A stretch of 64,000 nucleotides of DNA, from contig CATQHB010000002.1 of the NCBI GenBank assembly GCA_958295765.1, positions 752,091 through 816,090 on the forward strand. Reading direction: 5' to 3'. Made by a program: the position numbers and the translations under genes. Source of the stretch: an uncultured Dehalococcoidia bacterium (GTDB lineage: Bacteria; Chloroflexota; Dehalococcoidia; Lucifugimonadales; UBA3495). Of this stretch, positions 1 through 7,427 are shown piece by piece. Within the stretch, counting starts at the first letter, position 1, and each line of letters opens with the position of its first letter. The notes beneath the pieces were generated by a model that made no database searches, was not told the DNA's origin, and saw only the letters and a program-made list of their open reading frames with translations.

Positions 1-720
1 AAGGTGGTGGTAATCGACACCGACATCGGCCTCCGCAACCTGGACGTGGTGATGGGACTGGAGAACCGTATCGTGTACGACCTGGTGGACGCCATTGAAG
101 ACCGCTGCAAGCTGCACCAGGCGATGATACGGGACAAACATCTCCCGGAGCTTTACTTGATTCCCGCCGCCCAGACGCGGGACAAGAACTGCATCAACCC
201 CGAACAGTTGACCGGCTTGTGCCGCAAGCTGGAACAGGAGTTTGACTATGTGATAATCGACTGCCCGGCGGGCATTGAGCAGGGTTTCAAGAACGCCATC
301 AGTCCGGCCCAGGAGGCCATTCTGGTTACCACCCCGGAGGTGTCGGCCATCCGGGACGCCGACCGGGTGATTGGCTTGCTGGAGGCCGCCGAGTTGTACC
401 GGCCCCGGCTGATAATCAACCGGGTGCGGCCCGGAATGGTCAAGCGCGGCGATATGCTGGATAAGGACGACATTGTAGAACTGCTGGCGGTGGACGTATT
501 GGGGATGGTGCCGGCCGATGACCGGCTGATTACCGCCACCAACCAGGGGGTTCCGGTGATTCACGACAAGCGGGCGCCCTCCAGCATGGCCTTTTCCCGA
601 ATCGTGGCCCGAATTGACGGGGACGACGTGCCCATGCTCGACCTGGAGGCCAAGACCGGGTTGATGGACAAGGTGCGGGACCTGATGGGCATTAGTCGAA
701 GCGAGTATTCTCATGCTTAG
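1..720 (+). CDS. minD: Septum-site determining ATPase MinD (5' end cut by window edge)
   Basis: MinD is a membrane-associated P-loop ATPase that, with MinC, blocks FtsZ ring assembly away from midcell. The frame is open from the first base, so the N-terminus with the deviant Walker A motif lies outside the window. The visible part begins in the conserved switch region (DTDIGLRNLDVVMGLENR) and continues through YVIIDCPAGIEQGF, the Walker B-like segment typical of MinD, followed by the standard C-terminal half. The GTG at position 4 is not the real start. The stop overlaps the minE start by 8 bp, which suggests translational coupling. Family assignment is secure; only the missing N-terminus limits it. 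Confidence 0.96.
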   Translation, partial: KVVVIDTDIGLRNLDVVMGLENRIVYDLVDAIEDRCKLHQAMIRDKHLPELYLIPAAQTRDKNCINPEQLTGLCRKLEQEFDYVIIDCPAGIEQGFKNAISPAQEAILVTTPEVSAIRDADRVIGLLEAAELYRPRLIINRVRPGMVKRGDMLDKDDIVELLAVDVLGMVPADDRLITATNQGVPVIHDKRAPSSMAFSRIVARIDGDDVPMLDLEAKTGLMDKVRDLMGISRSEYSHA

Positions 721-1015
721 TTTGCTGCGTCGGACAATGAGCCGAAAAGAAACCGACCGAACTACCGACCGGACCAGGGATTACACCAAGGACATTGCCC
801 GCGACCGGCTGCAAACGGCGATTATGCGGGATCGGTATGACCTGGTGGCCCCGGACGTAATGGAAGCCCTGCGCCGGGATATGCTGGCGGCGGTCTCCCG
901 GCACCTGGAAGTCGGCGACGGTTTCCAGGAGTTCGAGATTCGGCGCCTCAACCAATCCCTGCTCCTGGTTTCCAATATCCGGGTTAAGGGAATGGCCCGG
1001 TGGGCGGTTACCTGA
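713..1015 (+). CDS. minE: Cell division topological specificity factor MinE
   Basis: MinE stimulates MinD ATPase and drives Min oscillation or gradient formation. The 100-residue product starts with MLSLLRRTMSR, a short amphipathic stretch like the membrane-targeting helix of MinE. A charged Thr/Arg/Asp-rich segment follows (about residues 12-28). The core ARDRLQTAIMRDRYDL then LRRDMLAAVSRHLEV matches the anti-MinCD region and the start of the topological domain. Length is slightly above the usual 80-90 residues because of the charged insert. The start overlaps minD by 8 bp. A later in-frame ATG at 737 is possible but would lose the membrane helix. No minC is seen here; it would be upstream if present. 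Confidence 0.88.
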   Translation: MLSLLRRTMSRKETDRTTDRTRDYTKDIARDRLQTAIMRDRYDLVAPDVMEALRRDMLAAVSRHLEVGDGFQEFEIRRLNQSLLLVSNIRVKGMARWAVT

Positions 1016-1461
1016 TTATCTGGCTGATTACCGGAAATGCTGACCGCCAACGGGGTTTTGCGCCGCAGAGATGTCGGGGGCGCTGTGGTATCCCGGTGAA
1101 CTCCGGGGCGCGCTTAGGGTGAAATGCCCCGTAGGGTATTCTCAATAGGTATTGGCGTTCCTTGCCCGGCCTTAGTGGCTGGTAGGGGCGGGTTTATAAC
1201 CCGCCCGGCCCGCAACGGCAGAATCATTTGGCTAACGGAGTCATCGTATCCGACCCATCCTTGCACCGAACCAGGGCGGGTTACAAACCCGCCCCTACCA
1301 GCCGTTAGGGTATTCCGGCCAGAACACCAACTTGTGTTGAGAATACCCCCCATAGCTGACGCTTTCCTAAACCGGCCGGCGGGTATATAATCCACCAATG
1401 CGGGCGGTTCACTTCCGATTCACTTCCCAGCTTAAACCCCGGCGCCGGTGGGGGGCAAATT
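1016..1461. other. Intergenic region holding a MITE-like element
   Basis: No gene is supported in these 446 bases. The open frames on both strands between 1114 and 1398 are produced by the palindromic repeat itself. The region is dominated by the inverted-repeat element at 1134-1348. The remainder, 1349-1461, is the leader of the MFS gene and shows no clear promoter. Confidence 0.7.
1134..1348. mobile_element. 215-bp MITE-like element with 12-bp perfect terminal inverted repeats
   Basis: The ends GGGTATTCTCAA (1134-1145) and TTGAGAATACCC (1337-1348) are exact reverse complements. Inside, two family A palindromes sit in opposite orientation: the core at 1183-1207 and its inverted partner at about 1274-1302. 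There is no coding capacity. The architecture is that of a non-autonomous miniature element, but no target-site duplication can be made out, so mobility is inferred from the ends only. A fragment with related sequence (a TAGGGTATT motif, then CTCAATAGGTAT) occurs at 14786-14832. Confidence 0.5.
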
Positions 1462-2742
1462 ATGGCGGGTAGCATCGGCGACTTGCTGACTACGCCCTTC
1501 AACCGTTTCCTGCGCGCGCTGGAACACCGGGACTATCTGACCCTCTGGATTGCCAACCTCTGCGCCGGCTCTGCGGCCTGGGCCTTAATCGGGGCGCGGG
1601 CGGTGCTGACCAACGAACTGACCGAACTCTACCTGTGGGTGGGCATCGTTACCTTCGCCGCGATGATTCCCCGGGTCTTTTCCACCGTCATCACCGGATT
1701 TCTGGCCGACCGATTCAACCGCCAAACCGTCCTGCAATGGACTTATACCCTGAACCTGGCCCACAACATCCTGCTGGCCGTGCTGGTGATGCTGGGGTTT
1801 GCCAATATCTGGTGGCTGGTCTCCCTGTCCCTGCTCAACGGCACGTTGCGCTCGGCGCAGATGACCACCACCCAATCCCTGGTGCCCAACCTGGTGCCTA
1901 GGGAACTGCTGCCCAATGCCATTGCCCTCAACGAGGCCACCCAGCAGGGTTCCCGCTTTGTCGGCGGTCTGGTCGGCCTGCTGGTGGCTAACTACTTCGG
2001 CAATGAGCCGGTATTCTGGGCCTGCGCCGTTCTCTACGCCATTGGCCTAATCCAGGTATCCCGCATTACCACTCGCTCCACCGGGCAGATTGACGCCGGG
2101 CGCAGTTTCCTGGGCAACCTGGCGGCCGGGTTCGGTTACGTCTATTCCCGTCCTCGGGTGCTGGCGATGATTCTCATTGTGCTGGCCCACTGTTCCCTTA
2201 CTATGTCTTTTGAGTCGGTGCTGCCGGCCATATCCGCCGAAAAGCTGGGGATAGAACCGGACCGGGGGACGCAACTCCTGATAATGGGCGTGGGCATCGG
2301 GGCCTTGCTCACCGCCGTTTGGCTGGCCGGCGTGCGCGACGAAAGAACCCGGGGCAAGCTGTTCCTGGCCTTTGGCCTTTCCAGCGGCATCGGCCCCATT
2401 ATCCTGGCGGTGTCGTCGGATCCATGGCTGTCCCTGGCGGCCACGGTGGCGATGGGGGTGAACCAGGGCGGCTTTATGACCATCAGCCATACCATTATCC
2501 AGTCTATAGTTGATGATTCGGTGCGGGGCCGGGTGTCCGGGGTTTACTCCTTCCACGTAGGCGGCAGCATGGCGTTGGCTAATGGGGCCAATGCCGGCTT
2601 GGTGGACGTTTCGTTCCTCAATGCGCCGTTGGTGCTTTCCGTTGGCGGCGTCCTGTTCATCATTGCCATCGCCCTGAGCCTCGGCAATCGTCCTTTGCGG
2701 CATATCTACTTCCCCCGGGTGGCGGCGCCGGCCTCGGCCTGA
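1462..2742 (+). CDS. MFS transporter, EntS/MFS_3-like exporter
   Basis: The 426-residue product has about 12 hydrophobic segments. It carries the MFS signature between TM2 and TM3 (GFLADRFNRQTV) and a second loop motif near the middle (RPRVLAMILIVLAH). It resembles the MFS_3 / enterobactin exporter-like group, which exports small molecules such as siderophores or drugs using the proton gradient; the substrate cannot be read from sequence. The start at ATG 1462 follows GGTGGGGGGCAA. It stands alone, downstream of the 1134-1348 element and 79 bp before the HTH gene. A homologous exporter at 46161 is broken by frameshifts. Confidence 0.85.
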   Translation: MAGSIGDLLTTPFNRFLRALEHRDYLTLWIANLCAGSAAWALIGARAVLTNELTELYLWVGIVTFAAMIPRVFSTVITGFLADRFNRQTVLQWTYTLNLAHNILLAVLVMLGFANIWWLVSLSLLNGTLRSAQMTTTQSLVPNLVPRELLPNAIALNEATQQGSRFVGGLVGLLVANYFGNEPVFWACAVLYAIGLIQVSRITTRSTGQIDAGRSFLGNLAAGFGYVYSRPRVLAMILIVLAHCSLTMSFESVLPAISAEKLGIEPDRGTQLLIMGVGIGALLTAVWLAGVRDERTRGKLFLAFGLSSGIGPIILAVSSDPWLSLAATVAMGVNQGGFMTISHTIIQSIVDDSVRGRVSGVYSFHVGGSMALANGANAGLVDVSFLNAPLVLSVGGVLFIIAIALSLGNRPLRHIYFPRVAAPASA

Positions 2743-2821
2743 CCCTGGACTCCTGACCATAGATTGACCATAGATTATAGATGTTGACTCATCCGGCAGC
2801 CGAAGGAAAGGAGACCGGACA

Positions 2822-3232
2822 ATGGAGAAAGTTACAATCCGGGAAGCATCCCAGCGGTTAAGGATTTCTACCGCCAGCGTCCGGGAGTGTATCCGGGGCG
2901 GTGAGCTTAAAGCCTACCGGGAAACCGGCCCGGACGGACGGGCCGGCTGGGTGGTGGAGTTGCCCGAGGAGGGTTGGGTCAGCGCCGCTACCGCGCAGGA
3001 GTTGGGCCGGGACTTTTCCCCCTGGTGGTGGGGCACCCTGGAGCGCACCGGCCGCATCCACTACGTGGAATCCCTTTCCGCCTCTTCCTGGGAGGAAACC
3101 GTCCCTCAATTCCTCTGCGGCGAAATCGGGGATAACATCTGGGCCGCTACGGAACTGCCGGAGGAATCCCTGTGCCTGGAGTGCCAGATGGTGGCCCTGG
3201 AACGGGGCCTGCCCCACGCCACGCCGGAGTAA
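2822..3232 (+). CDS. Small MerR/excisionase-type helix-turn-helix protein
   Basis: This is a 136-residue protein. Residues 1-45 (TIREASQRLRISTASVRECI, then GGELKAYRETG) fit the helix-turn-helix of excisionase / helix_turn_helix_17 proteins. The remaining ~90 residues (aromatic-rich FSPWWWGTLERT, then a Cys pair in LCLECQ) match nothing I recognise. A good ribosome site (AAGGAG) sits 8 nt before the ATG. It lies 47 bp upstream of the phosphotriesterase-like gene and may be co-transcribed or act as its regulator, which is inference from position only. No recombinase or phage genes are nearby, so an excisionase role is unlikely. Confidence 0.65.
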   Translation: MEKVTIREASQRLRISTASVRECIRGGELKAYRETGPDGRAGWVVELPEEGWVSAATAQELGRDFSPWWWGTLERTGRIHYVESLSASSWEETVPQFLCGEIGDNIWAATELPEESLCLECQMVALERGLPHATPE

Positions 3233-3279
3233 TTTCCCCCTGAAATAGCCGGAGCAACCTTACGGCAGGAGGCAGCATT

Positions 3280-4233
3280 ATGCCAGCGATAAATACGGCG
3301 CTTGGGCCGGTGGAGGCCGCCGACCTGGGTTATACCCTGAGCCATGAGCACGTCGGCACCAACGCCGCCGGGCTGCGGCACACCTACCCGGAGTTTATTG
3401 ACCGGGCCGGCATCATCGAGCAGTCCACGGCGGCCCTGAAAGAAGCCTACGCCGAGGGCCTGCGGACGATTGTGGACGTAAGCACCTTTGACCTGGGGCG
3501 GGACATCGGGATGATTGCCCAGGTTGCCCGTCAAAGTGGGGTCAACATCGTGGTGGCTACCGGCAACCACCTGGCGGTTCCCCGGCCCTTTGGCGACGTG
3601 TCGCCGGACGTGATTGCCCCGATGTACGTCCGGGAAATTGAGCAGGGCATTGAGGATACCGGGGTAAAGGCGGCGGTAATCAAGGTTGCCAGCGACCGGG
3701 GCGGCATCACCCCGCCGCAGGAGGTGGTGCTGCGCGCAGCGGCCCGCGCCCACTTGCAGACCGGCGCGCCCATTTCCACCCATACCTGGTCGCCGGACCG
3801 GGTGGGCGAGCAGCAGGTGGCGATTCTGGAGGAGGAGGGCGCCGACCTGAACCGGGTCTATATCGGCCACAGCAATGATGACACCGACCTGGATTACCTG
3901 CTGGGCCTGCTGAACAAGGGCGTATGGCTGGGCCTGGACCGCTACCCCGGCGGGCGCGTCCCCGGCACCCCGGACTGGGAGCAGCGCACCGAGGTAGCCA
4001 AAAGGCTGATGGACGCCGGTTATACTCATCGGATAATGCTTTCCCACGACTATTCGGTGCCCAAAGCCCGCCACGGGGCCGAGGTGCAGGAGGAACGGCG
4101 CCGGGCCAACCCGGACGGCTACAACTTCATCTCCCGAATGGTGCTGCCCCGCCTGCGGGAACTGGGCGCCACCGAGGGGGATATTCAGCAAATTATGGTG
4201 GAAAACCCGCGGCGGTTTTTTGGCGGGGAGTAG
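3280..4233 (+). CDS. Phosphotriesterase-family metal-dependent hydrolase
   Basis: This amidohydrolase-superfamily enzyme has the binuclear metal site of the phosphotriesterase-related (Php) group. H22 and H24 form the HxH motif in LSHEHV. AVIKVASD carries the likely carboxylated lysine bridging the metals. ISTHT and IGHSNDD supply the two middle histidines and LSHDYS the late Asp-containing motif. At 317 residues it has normal family length. Natural substrates of this family are often lactones or phosphate esters; which applies here is unknown. The ribosome site GGCAGGAGG precedes ATG 3280. A strong hairpin terminator follows at 4279. Confidence 0.88.
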   Translation: MPAINTALGPVEAADLGYTLSHEHVGTNAAGLRHTYPEFIDRAGIIEQSTAALKEAYAEGLRTIVDVSTFDLGRDIGMIAQVARQSGVNIVVATGNHLAVPRPFGDVSPDVIAPMYVREIEQGIEDTGVKAAVIKVASDRGGITPPQEVVLRAAARAHLQTGAPISTHTWSPDRVGEQQVAILEEEGADLNRVYIGHSNDDTDLDYLLGLLNKGVWLGLDRYPGGRVPGTPDWEQRTEVAKRLMDAGYTHRIMLSHDYSVPKARHGAEVQEERRRANPDGYNFISRMVLPRLRELGATEGDIQQIMVENPRRFFGGE

Positions 4234-4278
4234 GGTTAAGGCGTCAGCGGGATATAAAACAGGATATAAAACAACCGT

Positions 4279-4307
4279 AGGGGCGGGTTGCAACCCGCCC
4301 CTGTTTT
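4279..4307 (+). terminator. Rho-independent terminator formed by a family A palindrome
   Basis: AGGGGCGGGTTG (4279-4290) is followed immediately by its exact reverse complement (4291-4302), then GTTTTATT. It lies 45 bp after the phosphotriesterase stop. It is one of the repeat family A palindromes, apparently doubling as a terminator. Confidence 0.65.
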
Positions 4308-4360
4308 ATTACCGGATGCTTACCAACATATCAGAATATCGTTAGACAATATAAAAATAT

Positions 4361-4663
4361 ATGTTGACACGATTGATATTGTTGTTTATACTCACTGGTA
4401 ATACATTAGTATATGCATATTACAACGATAACGATAGCGCGGACGTAGCGGCAGCCCGGGCAATTGCCCTGCACCTGGGCTTGTCAATCTTTATGGATGG
4501 TATGCCAGCCCTGCGGGAAGACCGGCCGGAGCCGGTAGCGGCGCCCAACGAGACCCCGGCGGCCGTTCCCATCCCCCAGGCGTTCCGGGAAGTAATCGAA
4601 GCCCTGGATATTACCGACCCCCTGGAGGGGGAGGAACCGGAAGGAGGAAATCGCAATGAGTAA
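4361..4663 (+). CDS. Small unrecognised protein coupled to a nitroreductase; start uncertain
   Basis: The open frame of 100 codons ends with TAA inside the ATGAGTAA overlap with the next gene, which implies translational coupling and supports its being translated. From ATG 4361 the product would begin with a hydrophobic stretch (LILLFILTGNTLVYAYY), then an Ala-rich helix and an acidic Pro/Glu-rich tail. However, a near-consensus promoter lies on top of the first 11 codons (4364-4392) and there is no ribosome site before 4361. The real start may therefore be internal (ATG 4493 or 4502, giving about 54-57 residues). No homologue is recognised. Confidence 0.45.
   Translation: MLTRLILLFILTGNTLVYAYYNDNDSADVAAARAIALHLGLSIFMDGMPALREDRPEPVAAPNETPAAVPIPQAFREVIEALDITDPLEGEEPEGGNRNE
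4364..4392 (+). promoter_or_regulatory. Near-consensus sigma-70 promoter
   Basis: TTGACA (4364-4369), a 17-base spacer, then TATACT (4387-4392), set in an AT-rich patch quite unlike the surrounding DNA. It would start transcripts near 4399 and drive the small ORF and the nitroreductase. It overlaps the 5' end of the longest version of the 4361 ORF. Confidence 0.7.
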
Positions 4664-5258
4664 AATGGCGGACAAACTTACTCCCGACAGCGTGGCTATT
4701 CCGGCTACCGACTTGTCGGTGTACGCAGCAATCTACCAACGGCGGATGGCCTGGCGATTCCGGGACGACCCGGTTGACCGGGAGGTTATCGCGCGCCTGC
4801 TGGATACGGCGGTCTGGGCGCCCAACCATCGCCTTACCGAGCCATGGCGTTTCTTTGTGCTGGAGCGGGACGGCGAGACCCGCCACAAGGTAGCGGAGTT
4901 GTGCTACGAACACTCGTTGGAGAATGGCGGCAAGTCCCGGGCGGAGGCGGCCCGGAGCAAGGTTATGGCGCCGCCGGTTTTGATTTACGTTTACAGTCTC
5001 CCCGGCGACAAGGAAGAGGTTACCCGGGAAAACTACGCCTCGGTGGCCTGTGCGGTGCAGAATATGTCCTTGGCCGCCGTGGCCGAGGGCTTGACGGTAA
5101 CCTGGGAAACCGGCCGAACCACCCGGCACCCCAAGCTGCGGAAAGTCCTGGGGGCTGAAAAGGACTGGTTGATGGTCGGCGCCCTGTCCATTGGCGTCCC
5201 GGATGAAACGCTGAACCCGCCGCGTACCCCGGTGGGCCAATTCACCTCCTGGCTGTAG
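4656..5258 (+). CDS. Nitroreductase-family FMN oxidoreductase
   Basis: FMN-dependent NAD(P)H oxidoreductase of the nitroreductase fold, 200 residues, normal length. IYQRRMAWRF near residues 26-35 corresponds to the R-R/S-x-R FMN-phosphate motif. WAPNHRLTEPWRF is the conserved segment that follows in YdjA-like single-domain members. The C-terminal GALSIGVPDE resembles the GYP motif region. Such enzymes reduce nitroaromatics, quinones or enones; the physiological substrate is not deducible. The ATG at 4656 overlaps the previous stop (ATGAGTAA) and has GGAGGAAAT just upstream. It converges on the CocE hydrolase, 38 bp away. Confidence 0.85.
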   Translation: MSKMADKLTPDSVAIPATDLSVYAAIYQRRMAWRFRDDPVDREVIARLLDTAVWAPNHRLTEPWRFFVLERDGETRHKVAELCYEHSLENGGKSRAEAARSKVMAPPVLIYVYSLPGDKEEVTRENYASVACAVQNMSLAAVAEGLTVTWETGRTTRHPKLRKVLGAEKDWLMVGALSIGVPDETLNPPRTPVGQFTSWL

Positions 5259-5296
5259 CAACCATAACCCGGTTGGGGGATACCGCCGGTTTCCCC

Positions 5297-7165
5297 CTAC
5301 TTCCCCTTCCCCGCCGCTACCCACAGCAGGGCGTGGGACGGGCGTTGCCGGTCGTGGTACACCGTGTTTTCCGCTGTAATTCGGAGGGCGGAAAAGGCCG
5401 GGTTTTCCCCGGTGTTGCCGTTCACGTCCAGGCGGGGGAAGTTGCTGGAGGAGATGTCCAGCCGGAGGCGGTGGCCCCGGGCAAAGAGGTTGGCGGTGGG
5501 GTATAGCTGAATGGTAATCGGATAGACCTGCCCCGGCGTCATTAGCTCCGGCTCACTCCAGGAGTTGCGGAACTTGGCCCGCAGTATCCCGTCGGTCAGG
5601 TTCAGCGCGTAGCCCTCCGGGTAGTCCCGCGACGGGGGATAAACGTCCAGCAGCTTGGCGGTAAAGTCGGTATCCACCGCCGTTGACGCTATCCACAGGT
5701 TCACCTCCACCGGGCCGGTAACTTCCAGGCTCTCCGCCAGTGGCTCCGTCTGAAAGACCAGCACGTCGGGCCGGGAGGCCAGGGGCAGGTAAGGGGCTTT
5801 GCAGCCATAAAACTCCGCCGATTCCCGCTGGTCAAAGCCGCCCGGCTCCATAATGGGCAGGCCCGACGATATATTGCCGCCGATGGTCGGCACCGGGTTG
5901 TCCGGGTCGAACCGGTAGCGGGTGGCGGCCTGGTCAATCCGGGGGGCGTTGTCCGACAGGCTGCCGCCGCGCTGCAAGTAGAAGGGCGTAGCGGCGGCCT
6001 CGGCCGGCGGCCATTCCGGGGCGACCCGCCAGCGGCCCCCGTGCTGGAGCCGGCCCTCGGCGTTGCGCCGGCCGTTGCCGCCGCCCATTACGAAAATCTG
6101 CACCGCCGGCCGCTGCTCCCAGCCGTTTTCCAGGCCCTTGAGCCAACGGTCAAAAAAGCGCAACCGCTGCTGGTTGAAATCCCCCTCAATCCGGTTGTCG
6201 ATGGTGGCGTTGGGGCCGAAATCCACGTTGCCGGAGTAGGTGGTGGAACGGGCGCCGTGGGTCCAGGGGCCTATAATCAGCGAAACCGGGCTTTCCTTCA
6301 ATTGGGACAGGTTCCCATAATTTTCAATTGCACCGGCGACGTAGGGGTCGTACCAACTGCACTGGTGTACCTGGGGCACGTCGGAGAAGGGGCCGTAATG
6401 GGCGGCGGCGCAAAGCCCCACCTGCTGCCAATACTCGTCGAAGGCGTCGTGTCCCCAGATTTCCAGTAGGTAGTTTTCGTAGTCCGGCGTCCATTGCAGG
6501 GGGGAATGGCCCGGTTTCCAGGGCATCCGGTCAAACCATTCGTGGATGTTCTGTTTTGACATCGCCGCGCGGGTCGTCCGGGGGTTGCGCCGGGCCTCCG
6601 GGCTTTCCAGCGCCTCCCGGAAGGCCCAGGTTACCTGGCGCAACTCAAAGGCCCCCCCGTTGCGGCAGCCGCTGTGGTAGGCGCTGGCGAATCCGCCGCA
6701 CTCCAGCCACATGGCGCCCAGGTGGGGCGGGTTCAGGCAGGCCAGCGCCGCCTGGGTGTGCGCCGCGTAGGACAGGCCAAAGGTGCCTACCTGGCCGTTG
6801 CACCAGGGTTGTTGGGCCAGCCACTCGACGGTATCGTAACCGTCCCGCCCCTCATCCACGTACTTGGTGAACCCGCCCTCGGAGGCGTAGCGGCCCCGGC
6901 AGTCCTGCATCACCGTTACGTACCCGTTGGCGGTAAAGAAAGCGGCCTCTTCCACCCGGGCCGGGGTCGATTTGTTGTAGGGGGTGCGTTGCAGCAGGGC
7001 CGGCAGCGGCTCTTCTACCGGCTTACCGTTCCCCTTCCCGTTTTCCCGGGGGCGGTGAATGTCCGCCGCCAGGTTGATCCCGTCCCGAGTCGGAATCAGG
7101 ACGTTTTCGTCAATATGATGCTTTATTCTCCGCCGGTTATTGCCGCTTCTGTTCCGTGAAGTCAT
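5297..7165 (-). CDS. CocE/NonD-family hydrolase (X-Pro dipeptidyl-peptidase S15 fold)
   Basis: Serine alpha/beta-hydrolase of 622 residues. The N-terminal domain opens with DENVLIPTRDGINLAADIHRP, standard for the family, and carries the nucleophile elbow GLSYAAHTQ, with Ser as nucleophile. IIGPWTHGA supplies the catalytic His. The C-terminal beta-jelly-roll (X-Pro dipeptidase C domain) follows, seen in LRLDISSSNFPRLDVN near the end. Family members hydrolyse esters or amides such as cocaine or acylated substrates; there is no clear signal peptide, so a cytoplasmic location is likely. It is transcribed toward the nitroreductase and divergently from the ABC importer at 7428. Confidence 0.9.
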   Translation of the reverse strand: MTSRNRSGNNRRRIKHHIDENVLIPTRDGINLAADIHRPRENGKGNGKPVEEPLPALLQRTPYNKSTPARVEEAAFFTANGYVTVMQDCRGRYASEGGFTKYVDEGRDGYDTVEWLAQQPWCNGQVGTFGLSYAAHTQAALACLNPPHLGAMWLECGGFASAYHSGCRNGGAFELRQVTWAFREALESPEARRNPRTTRAAMSKQNIHEWFDRMPWKPGHSPLQWTPDYENYLLEIWGHDAFDEYWQQVGLCAAAHYGPFSDVPQVHQCSWYDPYVAGAIENYGNLSQLKESPVSLIIGPWTHGARSTTYSGNVDFGPNATIDNRIEGDFNQQRLRFFDRWLKGLENGWEQRPAVQIFVMGGGNGRRNAEGRLQHGGRWRVAPEWPPAEAAATPFYLQRGGSLSDNAPRIDQAATRYRFDPDNPVPTIGGNISSGLPIMEPGGFDQRESAEFYGCKAPYLPLASRPDVLVFQTEPLAESLEVTGPVEVNLWIASTAVDTDFTAKLLDVYPPSRDYPEGYALNLTDGILRAKFRNSWSEPELMTPGQVYPITIQLYPTANLFARGHRLRLDISSSNFPRLDVNGNTGENPAFSALRITAENTVYHDRQRPSHALLWVAAGKGK

Positions 7166-7244
7166 CTCCTATCCCCTCCCCACTGGTGGAATAACTTTAG
7201 CATAGCTCCCCGGTTAATCCTATTGCCCCGGCCCACAAATTTTC

Positions 7245-7273
7245 TTGACATTCCCCTATCCGCATACTACACT
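7245..7273 (+). promoter_or_regulatory. Sigma-70 promoter for the ABC importer lipoprotein
   Basis: TTGACA (7245-7250), 17-base spacer, TACACT (7268-7273). The start point would be near 7280, leaving a 5' leader of about 150 bases before the ATG at 7428. The leader is GC-rich with no riboswitch that I recognise. A minus-strand frame across 7197-7403 is not considered a gene. Confidence 0.65.
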
Positions 7274-7427
7274 TTTCCCACTTATCAGGTGATTGGCCGG
7301 TTCCCGCCGCCAATCGCCGAAGTCGTTTATTCAACCGGGATTTTGCGGCTGAAATCGTAAAGTTCCCGGCCCGGCGCGAACAACAGCGCGGCGGTTCGGT
7401 CATCTAAAGAAAGTCGGAGGGAAAACT

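Noticed and set aside
3106..4293. 395-codon minus-strand frame opposite the phosphotriesterase-like gene
   Set aside because: Shadow frame; the plus strand carries all metal-ligand motifs.
7197..7403. 68-codon minus-strand frame in the ABC importer leader
   Set aside because: It overlaps the promoter and leader of the lipoprotein gene and has no recognisable sequence.
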